A stretch of DNA of 64,000 nt from NCBI GenBank assembly GCA_004794785.1, contig SJOL01007233.1, positions 218,774-282,773 on the forward strand, in the 5' to 3' direction. The DNA is from Opisthorchis felineus (lineage: Eukaryota; Platyhelminthes; Trematoda; Opisthorchiida; Opisthorchiidae). Numbering within the stretch: the first letter of the stretch is position 1; each line of letters begins with the position of its first letter. The translations under genes were made by a program, and so were the position numbers. Shown here in pieces: positions 21,880 through 35,084 of this stretch. The notes under the pieces are model-generated. The model made no database searches and was not told the DNA's origin. It worked only from the letters and a program-made list of their open reading frames with translations.

Positions 21880-23270
21880 TTTACAATGAATATGCAGCAT
21901 CGCCAATCATGTCCCTACACCCTCGCGATCTCTGACCCTATTCAGACAAAATGAATCCTCTTCGGTCCGCTCCAACAGTTTCACTTTCATAGGATGACAT
22001 TCTTCTGACACTTGGTACGCTTCTGACCTTAGGCTGGGCAACTCTATTCAATTTTCTCCTATTCTATCCAGCAACAACTTTACTTGTCAGTACTTTTCCA
22101 TCTAGCGGGATCTAGGTCAACGCTGGCATTTGAAGGCAAACATCGCATATAACTCCCAGCTGCTGCCTCACTCCGGCATATGTTCATGCACTTATGTAAC
22201 GACACCTTTACCTTGAATAGCGGATATGACTCCATTCTATATCTGTCTCTCATGCGTTAGCGAAATTTGCATGATTTCGCAACGTCTTTCAGCGTCAAGA
22301 CACACTGATCAGTGGGTTTCTCAGGTTTCTGGTCTCGCCTACAGCCATGAGAGACAGACGTCGAGTTATTCACTCACGTTACGCCGATGATACCTTAATG
22401 TTCACTTCTGATGGTCACTTTCGCTTACTGGTGGACCACCTTAACACTGTTCACCCGAACTTTTCACTGTCTCATGAGAAGAAATCTGATGGCACCGTAA
22501 CTTTTTAGCGACTAGTTACAACACGTTCAGATGAAGTGACAAAGTGCAGTCTACCGAGTGCACATGGACTGGACGATTAATGCAGTTTTCCAGGTTTTCT
22601 TCGGTGGTCCCGTGAACGAGGTCTAGTAAGTACCTTGTGTGACCGCACTAGGAATATATGTTCACCTGTCATATCATTCGAGGAAGAGGGGTATTTGAAG
22701 GAAACATTATTGGCAAACGGGTATCCAAGGTGGTTCGTTAAAACATTCAGTAGGCAGAAGACTTTGCCCATCCCAGTTGTTACCATGGGAGGGATATGTA
22801 TTCACGGTTGGAGTATATGGGAGATTATCTTTTCACAGATCATAGACGGAAACTCACATTAGCCCTCAACCGAACCTACTCGGATGTTCTGTCGAGGAAG
22901 ACCTCGTTCACCTATCCCCTTTCCATTCCACTTGTGCTCACGTGGTTGTTATATCTCTCACGTCATACACCAGTTCACTTGTAGACGCGCTGACACCTAC
23001 ATAGGTAGGGAAAATCAGAGGCTGTCGAAAAATGACTGAACACATACCAACGTACCTGACAGAAGCCATAACACAAAGCCAAACTGTGTAAACACGGAGC
23101 GACGGAAGCCATCACCATCGATAGTCAGGCACCTGGTGACCGCAGTTCACTGAATCGACCCCAACCAAGCTTCCAGATTAATCTTACGAATCTTATCGAA
23201 ACCCCAAGCCACTAGCTGTCAGCGAAGTACTCCTGATCCGGTTTGCATGACCAACCTTGTGTGTATTCAC
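21880..23270 (+). mobile_element. Penelope-like element fragment (RT plus GIY-YIG), dead
   Basis: In broken frames it reads MFMHLCNDTFTLNSGY (about 22170-22240), RYADDTLMFTSDGHF, then LNTVHPNFSLSHEKKSDG (22377-22500), NICSPVISFEEEGYLKETLL and ANGYPRWFV (22650-22740), and CRRADTYIGR with a later PLAVSEVLLIRFA-PTLCVY (22975-23250). This is the order of Penelope reverse transcriptase followed by its GIY-YIG endonuclease. Stops and frameshifts are frequent. The left boundary is uncertain. Confidence 0.72.
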
Positions 23271-23274
23271 TTTG

Positions 23275-26200
23275 GACATAGCCGTTATTTGACCTGTGTG
23301 CGTGACCCTTTACTTATCGTTTTAACCGCGTTACTATGCCACTCTACTACAAATGTAATTATATTTTCCACGTGGTGGCTGACTAAAGTAAATGACGTTA
23401 ACCCTTTGCCATTTGTATTCTTCTTGTTGTCGTAGTGAACTCGCTTAGGAAATCGAAATCGTTCAGAGGTTTCTTTGAGTTTCCCTGTACAAAATTTCCG
23501 GAATTCAGCATTAATTGTGAGAGGATCTTCTGCTGGTTTGAACTTTAAGCTGTTGGTAGTCGATCGGGCGGCCTGTCCTGTCCTGTTGCAGTAACAGAGC
23601 AACCGGACCTTGTTTCAGTTCCAGAATGAAATTAGTCAGTATCAGGAAATCGTCATGGCTTTTCTTCCAAAGCCACCAGTTCTAAGTAGGCTTGTTGTGA
23701 TCTTACAACTGGAGTGCAGGATGTGCACTTGGTGCAGGCAATGTGATGACCTGAATAGTCACTACAAATTTGGCGAAATATGGTGACAAGGTTCTTCGTC
23801 TGACATCAGGTAGTGACCCCAAGAGTCAATCGAGAAAAGGCTGGTTTGCTCCACGGAAATTTCGTTTTGTAAGTGGTAGTTCTGGGTTTTTTATCAGTGG
23901 ACAAGCACTCTTTTTGACTGCCGCTTCGAACTCCCATTGGTTGTTCGAATGCGTCATTATTCGTCTAGCTGTTAGTTTTCTAGTTGCTTATGCAGGCTGT
24001 CGTTGTGTGCTTGCAGTGCTCCCACTGTGCATCTGCACTGCTGACTAGAACAAAAGGTCCATGCTGGTTGGATGACCTCGACATGCATTCAGCCCTGATC
24101 GTACATCATGAATTACTGTAGTGGTTGGTCGGCGGACTTTGGGCCGAATGCGGACGGTTATTGACTGATCGTGTTCTTGCCTTGTGGCGCGCTGACGACA
24201 CCGGAGATTCCTTGCCGTCCCCTATTCTTACAACATGCGTATCCGGTCCTGTTTTCAGTGGCTATCTCCGTGAATAAACTATAATCCCATCCGTCTTGTC
24301 CAAAATGATCCAAGTTTTTGGCTAACCTTTTTAATCAGGCTTGTCACACAAAACAATTTAGTGTTCCTGCCTCTTAATTGGTTATCTCGGTTTCTTATTT
24401 CTCCTCGTTTGTTTATTTCAGGATGAATGGTAGAGGAAAGACATCCGTCTCCAAAATTTTCTCCTCAGTGAGCTGTATCCTCTTTTGGTAGATTCTCTTG
24501 TATTACACTGAGATCCAACTCATGTTTTGGAAAGTCTGCTGCCGCAGTTCTGTGCACACGAGGAGTGCAATAAGTGGGAAATCTGATAGGTTAATGTCCA
24601 CCTGAGGTCTCGAACAATCGTTAGATGATGGATGTTTGTAAAACACCACTTTGATCATCAGGCATTCAGAGTGCTTCTCGTGACCTCTAAAGGTACCAAA
24701 GATAGACGTGAATATTGCGTGCAGCAACTTCAACCGAAAACCGATTTTTAGCTCGATTTTCAGATCACTCGCTCTGTAGAGTGACCGATCTTCGCGTTCT
24801 GTGCCCTTTTGATGAAACTTGTTTTTTATTTGAAGCACGCACTGTTCCTGTACCCAAATTTTAGGGTTAGGGGTTTCGCTTCTCAGACGTTCATAATGTA
24901 CTTTGAAGTTAAATATTTGACACACATCAAGCTGTGATTAAGGGCATTTCTTGTATGGCGTTGACGAAAACATGTTTCTGACATACTTCAAGCAACGTAA
25001 GAGTAATAAACTTTCATAGCCAAAAGATAGAGCCCTTTTTCGGAGCAAACCATAAGAGCCAATGGAACACTGTCAATAGGTAGCATATAATTATTTGCCT
25101 AAACCTGGAACCAAAGGAACATCGCAACCCGTTGGAGTGAAACCCCCACAGGAGACAGAAGCAAGATTTCCTAGACAGCAATTGTGCACTTTTCGATCTG
25201 TTTTGGTTCATGATCTAAAAACGCCTTCACGGCTAGTAAACAAGTCACCAGATAAGGCTGGAATTCACTTGCACATATTAAGAATTTTTCGGTGAAAAAT
25301 AAGAAACCGTGAGGGCGATTAAATACAATTCGCTTACACCCGTGAAATTGATCAGCTCCGCCAAGACCAAAGCCAAAGAGTTAGATGTTCATATTTGACC
25401 CTTTCTGTACATCACCACAAGCGAAGCACAGTCACCTCAGTAAGAGCTTTGAGTTAGAATCGGTTATGAACTCAACCGACTGCAAAACGGGCAAGCGACC
25501 GAAGGTCACGTTGGTGAAACCAGGAAGATCAATTCTCCAGGTCATAATGACCAACATGAAGACCAATCAACCAACAATTCAATGCGAATGCTCACATGAA
25601 GGTCATTCTAGAGGACCAGACTTTGTTTTGACCTATGTACGCACAAAACCCACAACTTTTCACTCACAGTGCATTGAAGAGGTCGCATCGAGTGAGCCAT
25701 AAAATTTTCACATCTAAATCGAGAACACCTTAACAACCATGCTGGCATGAGCTACTAATCTGATTTGTGCTATTAACCGATTAAATCACAAAACGAGAAT
25801 TTGTACCTTAATGGCATACCTTTAGATAAAGATCGCTGTCTGTCATTTTGCTGCTAGATGCTGTGAGAAAATGTCTTACTGCTCCTTAATCATAGGCGTG
25901 TTCTTGGATTGCACAGGCCGAACTATAAATTGGAAGTGAGTCAAAGTCCGAATTTCTACCGTACAATTTAGACGGCACATCCATTGTTCCATCACTTTAA
26001 CTACACCCTAATAGTCGCAAGTTCCACCATCACTTTTACAAAACTACTGGCAATAATGCCCTTTCACATGGTCGGAGAACCATTTTCCTTCCAAGTATAG
26101 TTTCATTTGATTTATCTCACTCATCAGGTGTCTGAAAAATGTCGGATTAAGGTTTTCGGTTAGAATTCCACGTTACGATAATCTCGGTCTCGTGTATCAG

Positions 26201-27655
26201 GTATTCGAGTCATGTTGCGCTTTGGTTTACATTAAGTTCTGGCCCATCACACCGAAGCTATCCATTGATTCGGCGTTTAACTTTCAAAACCGACAACCCG
26301 GAGAGACAAATTTTTGTTTACTTGTTATCTGCGTGTGCCTGCGTATGACATCGAACAAGAAAATGTGTAAGATGCTTGGGATGGTGGGTTGTGAATATCA
26401 TGTTGCAGTTAGTTTGTGGATTTCAGTGGGCACGAAAAATACTCGATCCATCATTCGGACCTCGTGGCTACTGCGCCTTTTCTTGTATTTTTATCGTTGG
26501 AGATTCGCTAGTGCCGCCTTCTTCCCCTGTCAAACGTCATCATTTATCAGTTCTTTTGCTTTATTATTCATGTTATTCATTCAAGTGTCGAAAAACACCC
26601 TTTTTACCATTCGTACTCACTGCTGATTCTTGATTGAGCGTCTTGTCCTGTGAGATATCGCTCCACAAGAAAGTTAATGCACCTGATCAAAGATTCCCAT
26701 GCATATATAGCACCAACCTTAACAGCTCATACAAAAGTTTGTTATTCTTTCTGATTTTAAGTTAGGCTGATTCACTTGGAATGATATTGACAGATTTATT
26801 TTGCCGGGTTCCTGCAGTACACTGATCGCTACATTTTCCGGGAGAAGCTGAATGTGATCTGCGGATAGGAACTCAAGAAGCAGAAGAAAAGCAAGAGTTT
26901 TACTTATATATTCAACTGTTTATTACAGAAACTATACCAGTGTTTGGTTCCTCTGAGATGGCTAACAGTTATTCGTCTGTGTGGTTGGCTTTGTGTGACT
27001 AGAGCAAGTGATAAGCAGGCCTCTCCTTGCCAATCGATTGATGGGACATAAGGCAACCGAAATTTTTCTGTAAAAACAGGTGTACCTATATTTATTTTGG
27101 CAATATTTTCTGAAAACTCGAAGAGCCGTGTTTTTTCTTGTAAAAGTTACTTTTCCGTGCTCCCGTCCATTTTCTTTTAGAAACCATGAAACGCTGCACC
27201 TCGTGGAAAACAAAAACCCCTGCCCATAACATTGTTTCAGTATGAGTGCAACCAAACTAGCCATTTGGTAGGAAGAGCCTCCAGCGTGAAACACATGACG
27301 ACTGTTCGGAATCTTTACCACTCATCATCTTTAGTTATCGTTAATGGCTGCATCATTACCTTATTGTCATATTATTATACCTAATATCCGTTTCGTCAGT
27401 ATTTTAATTCTCGGAATGACGTTGCGTTTGAGCATTGCATTTGATTTGCATCATAAGACTAAAACATTCCACTCTACAGTGTCACCAAATACCACTTTGA
27501 TACTTGAAACGGCCTAACAATTGCGGTCATTTGGAATGTGTATTAGATTCTAGCCTCAGGACTAGACGTAAGAACGCCATATTCACTGTTTTTAGAAAGT
27601 GCCCATAACTTTGACCACAGCTCTGTAAGTTAGTGTGGGAAAAAACCAAATTGGC
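23275..27655. other. Intergenic DNA, nothing recognised
   Basis: Several open frames of 85 to 144 codons (longest 26192-26626 +) lack familiar domains and splice context. I found no repeat structure beyond AT-rich tracts. Confidence 0.4.
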
Positions 27656-27659
27656 AATT

Positions 27660-27925
27660 GGATACGTTTGAAGCTAGCGAAATACACTCATTTGCAAACA
27701 AATTTGGTTTTGCGAGCGACTAACCTGGAACCCAGCTGAATCTCTCGTTTGTGATGTTTCCAGGCAACTGAATGTGCTGCACCAGGCCGCCTCAGGTTTC
27801 AGTTGGTACGATATTGGAGACATCGCGACACATGTATATATGTAATGCACTACTCATAAGGTTGGTCGAAGAATTTTCACCAACCTTATGAGTAGTGCAT
27901 TACGTATATACGTTTGAAGCTAATT
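27660..27925 (+). repeat. Retrozyme-derived repeat ending in a near-perfect palindrome
   Basis: The left part is the arm of the hammerhead family (AATACACTCATTTGCAAAC, then CAGCTGAATCTCTCGTTTG and CAACTGAATGTGCTGCAC). The right part (27834-27911) is two inverted copies of the family tail: arms 27842-27866 and 27879-27903 are perfect complements of 25 bp around a 12-base loop. The pairing extends seven more pairs past a single mismatched pair. Confidence 0.8.
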
Positions 27926-28047
27926 TGCCCTCACCCGAATTTGAAATCATGAACATTTAATGGATGTATTTGTAAGCATTCCCCAAAATAAGGCTTACCA
28001 GGATACCTCCCGTAAGCACGTAATTATATGATGTTTGTAGCCAATAA

Positions 28048-28068
28048 ACACACACACACACACACACA
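28048..28068. repeat. (CA)n microsatellite
   Basis: About 10 CA units. Confidence 0.95.
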
Positions 28069-28069
28069 A

Positions 28070-31000
28070 GAAACTCCCACCCAAACGCTATTGTCGATTT
28101 CTATGCTCTCACAACAAGATTATATGCACATGAAAAGTAAAAAGTTGCGAACACACAAACTCAAACCTATGCAACCGCCTGCAAACTTTCAGGCCTCAAG
28201 GAAAAAAAATTGAGAAAACATCAGGAAAGCCCATGGAATTTTCGATGACTGTCTTGATTCCTTAGTACAGGTTGGCCAATGGTGAACCAAAAACAGCCGG
28301 ATTTCGTGTGGGGAACAGCAACAGGGAATGTAAACAGCGAGCATATTTTCAGCAAGTGCCTGTCCTCCATTTCTTCATCTCTGTTTTTTCTACCTGCACT
28401 TTAGCCTTTTCGAAGAAACTCAGTTACGATGTTAACTATGAGAAAAAATCACGGCTTTCGACAGTAAAAAGTTTGGAAAGACAAACTGAACCCAAAAAGC
28501 ACTTCCAAATATAGAAGGCGGGCAAAGTGGGAATTTCCATGGCCCCTTCTGCTTCATGTTTTCCTAGTTCTGGATAGCGTGTAAGATTTGAAGGCGTATT
28601 TCAACTGTGTCCTGTTAACGCAAACAATTTGCAATTCCACGAATATTGTCCTTTCTAATCTCCCCAAATCCTCTGAGTATCTGGAATCGCCCATTAGTAA
28701 CTCATTAATCAGATGATCCCTGGATCTTTCATCTCTACTTACCAATCCCACTAGACAAAATCCAGCCTCTAAAAAATTATGATTCGGCTTTCTTTTAGAC
28801 TGGACAGTGCTTTTCTTCTCAGTAACATCTTAGAGACAAGCGGATGCACACATCCAAGTAGGTTCATTCCAAGTAGCTGGCCACAGGAAAGTCTGCTAAA
28901 GCTATCTGATAATAAAACAAAACTGACTCGTTGTAAGATGTCTGTATTGGTTGGACACTATCTGAAGATATTGTCACAGCTTCTCATGCTTCGAAACCCT
29001 CGAAAGATATCGACATAATGAAGCTGGACTGCTCACGTAGGTGCAAGGACCTAGAATAACCCCCGGATTGCGTGCCTACTTCAATGAGTCAGTTTTTCAA
29101 AATTGAGCAATAGGTTTCTAGAACTTACATTGAAAACTGTGTACACGCAAAATGGAAGGGACGATTGCCGGTCTTGGTAGTTAGTTTGTAAAGATTTCGT
29201 CTCCATACCAGAAGATATCGTCGTTACGCGCTGACCATGTCTCATTGAATAGTGACGAATCACCAAACTCGACAAACTTGACAAATCCAGTGTACCGCAG
29301 CGGCCTACATTTCGGCTCATTGCCAACGCATGCGTTGCATTTATGTTATTTTGATATGAGCCCGTTAGAAACATAATGGTATAGGAATGATATGTGGGTT
29401 CAAAAATTAGCAACTTGCGGCACAGTTGGCCAGTAACGTCATTCACCAAAATCCTTCCACAAATTGAAGAGCCAGTTTTGGTTCAGTATCAGAGCTACTT
29501 CGACCCGGGGGTTACGGGGCCAGCACTGTCACTTATCGCTTCGGATGAAAGGGCTTGGTTTCCGCATACGACTTTCAATCACAGCCAATGCGTATTCGTT
29601 TTGTCAGACTGCCTTGGGTTTATCTGATGAAACTTAGTGGGTCAAAGTGAACGATTCGGCTGGATTAACCTGGTGATTCGTAGCGACTAAGTGGACAGCA
29701 GTCGCACTAGTCACGTGGTTCGGCTTATCGGAGCGCTTGCATGGTGGCATGCAAGCATCAGCAACTCTAAGGGATTGGCACCGTGTAGTACTTCCTACAC
29801 AGTTTGCGGTGTGAAGGGACAAATGTATCATAACTTAAGGACATTGTTTTTTGTTTGCCGTTTGATCGTGCCTAATTAACGAGAAAACACTAGCGGCACT
29901 CATGCTCGGATCACACCAGAAACTGAAACCTCACTTCCAAAAGTGTTTCCTTTAAACAGCTAGTGATATGTTGAAATTTCGTTTCCTTCCCACTGCCACT
30001 CACACAAAAGATGCTTAGAGACAAACGGCATGCTGAGAATAAAAAAGGAAATGTGTAGTCATGTAGCACAAGGGTGAGGTGGGATTATTATCATGGCAAA
30101 AGGGAATTACGATTTAGCTGTTTGATCCTAATCAGTAAATCGTCAACGAATGTTCGCGCAACAAGAATGCTTTTCTTATAAGGTAGTTTGTGGCACCATT
30201 CCTGTCAAAATTACAACTATTATGGGGCTTTTGGTGGCAAAGTATCTCCTAGCTTAATTCATCCAGACGCTCACCAAATACAATAAACATTGTGACAACC
30301 TGAGCTCCAAATTTTGTTTGCTGTCCACTAATACCTTTGATCTAGTGGAGCCGACAGTGTAGCTATTTCTTTTTTAAACACACGGCAAGCAGCGGTTGAA
30401 AAATGCCACCTCGAACCCTTTTGTCCACAGTTTCAGGCAAAGGTGTGTTCAGTACCGCAGTCGACATCGCGGATTAGCATCGGCGGCGCAGTCAATGATA
30501 AATAGCTTGATACGGGGGTCAACTTTGAATTTCCCCTTTTTCTGTTCAGATTACAGTAAAAATCCGGCGCACAACAGCAACATAAGTCACAAACTGTCTG
30601 TCTAGCTGCGGTTCTAAACAATCTAGGCAATGAATTAACTTGCGTTTTTATATAATTAATTAAACTAAATTCCATGTGGGGGTGGCAACCCAGAAAAGGT
30701 TCGTCTTTACGTCAACTTGATTAGAACACAAGAGAATGGCAAATTTCATCGAAAGGTACGTCGAAAGATTCAACAAAGTGGAGACTTGCCAGGGTGACAA
30801 ACAAATAGGTCTTTTCTAACCTCTTATCTGTCGTAAAAATATAGCAACTCAAAAATGCTTGAAGAACACTGATCTAGGTGAATATAAACTCAGTAGCTTT
30901 AGATACAAAAAGCAACTCACTTCAAAGACCCTTATTGTGGTCGTTTGGTTTTCAACTGATCTGTATTCTCAAATCCTTTGTTTTTCTCACTCAACTTTGG

Positions 31001-31378
31001 AATGTTTCTGGTACGCTTTAGCCAATGAAAGTCTAGCGAAAACTAGTGTGGAATATTCATTAATTTGCGTCGATCCTGCAATCGAAATCCCACAGTTTCG
31101 GTGGTTTCTAAAATATCTCTTTAGTTGACTTAACCTAGTAAAACTGGTGGGAGAAACTACATTACTGCAACATGCGAACTTAAGGCTGGAAAAACAAGTG
31201 CATTTATCTTCATCCCACGAGAGAATTTTGTGTGCATGTATGCGGTTACTAGGTAACTAGTCGAAAACGAATAAGGCCTACCAATCCGACAGACATGTGT
31301 GACCAGCCAACCAGTGTGCTTTCCTGATTAGGTTGGTGCATATAATTGGCAAAATAGCAGCCAGAATGAAACGTAACT
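28070..31378. other. Intergenic DNA upstream of the nucleotidase gene
   Basis: It contains a perfect hairpin at 29735-29756 (GCTTGCAT / ATGCAAGC). No promoter can be pointed to with confidence. A possible 3' splice site AATAGCAGCCAG ends at 31364, just before the start codon, so a non-coding 5' exon may lie in this stretch. Confidence 0.4.
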
Positions 31379-32566
31379 ATGGGCACTGCTGTGTCGACGG
31401 TCAAACAGCATGATCATGAAAAGATTCAACTAACTATACTTCACTTCAACGACGTATATAATGTGGAAGAGACAACGGAAAATCCATGTGGCGGTGCTGC
31501 ACGATTCGCAGGTGCACTGACTGAGTTGCGCAGCAAAAACCCTGATCGAACTCTGCTTTTATTTTCCGGTGACTTGCTCAGCCCTTCCTCGCTTAGCATG
31601 ACTACTGAAGGAGCGCATATGGTAGATTTACTCAATCTATTAATGGTTGACTGCTGTGTGATTGGAAACCATGATTTCGATTTCGGTGTTGACAATCTGT
31701 TATCTTGCATTGAGAAGTCTAAATTTCCCTGGCTTAATGGGAACTGTTACGATGCTTCCTCAATGGAACTACTGTGTGGACTACCACCGTGTCATATAAT
31801 TGAAAGAGGTGATGTGAGAATCGGGCTGATCGGGCTTGTCGAACCGGAGTGGGTTGATACGTTAGCAGTGGTAGACCAAGGTCAGGTTGTGGTCAAAGAT
31901 TTCTGCATTGAAGGACGTCGACTGGCCAACGAATTGAGAACCAGCCATGATTGTCACGTGATAATCGCTCTAACACATATGCGATGGCCAAATGATTTGC
32001 GGTTGGCCAAAGAGGTCCCCGAAATAGACCTAGTGCTTGGTGGTCACGATCACAACGCAGGCATAGAAACGGTCAAGTGCAACGATGGAACAAATCGCAA
32101 AGTCATTAAAAGTGGCACAGACTTCCGACAATTAGGCTACATCAACCTCTTCATAGACCCACAAACAAAAAACATTAGTAAGATTGATGTGGAGATAAAG
32201 GCAATTAACAAGTCATGGAAGCCAAATGAAGAAATCGCCACATTCGTAAGTCAAGTTTGTACAGCAGACAAAGAACGTCTGGATCGCGTTATTGGTAAGG
32301 TTGATGTGGACCTGGATGGACGATTTGCAATGATTCGGACACAAGAGACGAATATGGGAAACTTTCTGGCTGATGTCGCACTGACATGTGTTGAGGCGGA
32401 CTGTGCAGTAATCAACTCCGGAAGTATGCGCAATGATTCAGTGATTCCTGCCGGTGATTTTACGCTGCGACAACTCAGCCTCATTTTGCCTATGCTTGAT
32501 TCTGTTATTGTTCTTGATGTGACCGGGAGCGATATCGTAAAGGTTTTAGAAAATGGAGTTTCACAG
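31379..32566 (+). CDS. 5'-nucleotidase/UshA-family metallophosphoesterase, exon 1
   Basis: 396 codons. This exon carries the whole metallophosphatase domain and the start of the substrate-binding domain. Metal-site motifs in order: HFNDVYN (22-28), GD (64-65), GNHDFDFG (96-103), ALTHM (197-201) and GGHDHN (221-226); NSGSMRND (346-353) is the C-domain substrate-binding motif. The family hydrolyses 5'-nucleotides or related phosphate esters using two metal ions; the exact substrate cannot be read. An upstream in-frame stop (31367-31369) supports the ATG at 31379. There is no signal peptide. MGTAVSTV places Gly2 and Ser6 as in N-myristoylation sites, so a cytosolic or membrane-anchored enzyme is inferred, unlike secreted CD73. 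The exon ends at a codon boundary in TTTCACAG|GTAAAT. Confidence 0.95.
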
Positions 32567-33284
32567 GTAAATTCTCAGTTATCAGTGTGGCAAATGATTC
32601 CCCTCGGTCTGATTTCGATCCATTTTCTTCACAGTCCCTCTTTGGGTGCATGCTAGAGTGCACCATGCTTTACAATTCCTGGGGCATGATTATATTCATT
32701 CATTTTGTGTCAGACAGTCTGTATGTTGCTATGATGTATTGGAATTCGAAAACAGTACTGCAAATCACTCGGATGTCCGTCAGTTAATCATAAGAGTTCC
32801 GTATCACCCAAATCTGAGGTTATTGCACGAGTTTTGGCCGCATTTCTGGCTTAAAAACATCATTGTAAGCGCGTAGGTTTCAGTCGGTTGGCCGATATTC
32901 TTCAGGCTTGCTCTGTCCTGTCACACGGACCGACTATACGACCAGAAGTTGCGTAATACATCAAGCTAACTGGAAATCCGTGCCTCCAAGCATCTTTAGA
33001 TTAAAGGTAAGATTTAGTTTGATTATCACCCGTTGTCAGATTACAGTATAAAAAGGAAGTTTCAGTTAAATAATATCCCACATCGACATCCCAAGTTTGA
33101 CTATAAACCATTTAGTTGGTCTCAATTTATTTTGTTGATCAATTTAACTTCATGCAATACAGCTTTTGGACTATTTTGTCCCAAAGCACAAGTCATTAGA
33201 GTTGACATTCCAGCGAGGACATACTTATAAATTTATCGGCTGACGCAACTCACGAAAGTACCCAAACCTGAGTGAAAAGACTAA

Positions 33285-33560
33285 GGTGGTCGTAAGGAGA
33301 CGCTGCAAGATATGGCTGCTAATCGATGTCAGTGGCGTTCTTGTTGTCAGTTTCTATCCAGATTGCCTGAATGAGTGTCTGGAGGTGTAGGCACCTCGGA
33401 ATGATTGTATTAAGCTAGCACTAAGTCCCTTCCCCTTCCACCTTTATTCTTTTCTTCGTAATAAGGCTTTCAAATAAATCATGGTTGTACGGAAGCGAAG
33501 CATCGGTGTTGAACACTGGTGTCATGCTGTCGATGATGATGATGATGATGAAGGTGGCCG
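33285..33560 (+). mobile_element. 3' end of an RTE-like LINE (5' truncated)
   Basis: It reads [20 protein letters not shown] and LPE, then stop (33300-33372): the conserved last residues of fluke RTE-like ORF2. A 3' UTR with TTCAAATAAATCATGG follows, ending in a (GAT)n tail at 33531-33551. The short 5'-truncated form is typical of target-primed reverse transcription. Confidence 0.8.
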
Positions 33561-35084
33561 TAAATCTACTGGACCGAATAGTCCCGCATGAGACGTCATT
33601 GGTCAGCGATCAGCAGTGCACGCGTTGGATCGATCTCTGAGTGTTCCGGCAAATTACGCACACCACCCAGTCACATACACGTTTACTAGTTAGACGAAAT
33701 AACCCATCGTTGTCTTGCGCATGCCAGTGAAGTCGCGTCTGCAAGCTAATCTAGCGCATCGAACTATGGGCATTCGAATCCAATATGCAGCTCTTAGAAG
33801 CTCAAATATAAGCCTGCTTAGATGGACTGGAAAGTGTGATTGATTCATAAAGTGGAGAATATGGCTCAAGTGAGAGTAATATGGAACAAATTCAGCTAGT
33901 CCTGGGACTACTCGAGGGTGCCTCAGTGTGGCAGGAGAATAACATCGATTGAAGGTAACTGGTAAATCGAAAGTATTGACAAAGATCGACCACCTAAAGA
34001 CAGTTGTTGTGTACACTACACCTATCACTTTCACCTAAGCAGGTATCAGTCCTGTGGATTCTTCTCCGTAGGGAGGAGTTCACTGATCCGCGGATGCGAA
34101 GAACGTATCTAAGAAAACCTAACTGAAGCACAACTGGCTCATCTGATTAGCAGCCCAATAAACTGATACAGAATTTTTGCAAAATTTACATTTTAACGAC
34201 CCCTTACACAGATCTTCATTATGTCTTCTCTTGACACTGTGATCAACAACATCCGGTGCTTTTGAACGCGCGACACCTTGGAAATAAAAATTTAAAAAAT
34301 GATCAATTGCAGGTGGTTGCAAAATTGGGAGAATTCAGGTTGAACTCACTGTCGCATGAACACTCGTCATCTTGTCCTTCTGGTGAGTTCACAACAAAGG
34401 TGAGGAGCGCCGGATTCTGGTTTTGCTGTTATCAGAGCTCACTAGCTGTGGACATCCGTGGTCGTACCGGACGTCTGACATAAGAGAAGAGCGTGTTACC
34501 ACTACTCAACTAACACACATTGGACGCACCTGAATCGTCATACCTGGGTATGTGAACATGTTCGCGCTTAAGCGATGTGATTGATCTGTCCGATAACTCG
34601 AGCGACGGCCCAGTATATGACCTGCTTGTGTAGACCGATTGACCCGCATTTTAAGATTTTGCAGTCTGGTGGTGTACACGACGCTTGAAACCTGCTGGAC
34701 AATTTTTGATTAGCCGTTTGTGGTATAGAGGTTTGTAGATTATTAGACAAGATCCTGTTTCTAGACTGTTTCAGATGTTTCGAGGTGTCTGCATCGTCTG
34801 TAGGCTCCGAGTTCATCTGGAATTAGATGAGAGCCCAACCCGATTTAAAGCCGGCATCAAATAAGACATTCCAATAACTTACTTCGTTAGTAGTCAATCG
34901 AGTAACTTCAAGTTGCATGGGTCACTTGAAGCCTCTGAAAATGTTATGACTAGCTCAGAGAAGATCAACCAAGAAGTTTGATACAAGTAGATCTGTTGAT
35001 GGCCGTTTAAATACATCCCCAAGGACCAAATTTTGGTGGCCTTTTTGGGGAGTTTTATCCTAATAGGAGACAACGGCACATTTC

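Noticed and set aside
26192..26626. 144-codon plus-strand frame rich in hydrophobic residues
   Set aside because: Low-complexity hydrophobic translation from T-rich DNA, with no family and no splice context.
33690..34034. TTCGAATCC near 33774 as a pol III B box
   Set aside because: The only A-box-like sequence lies too close upstream, and no second copy was seen.
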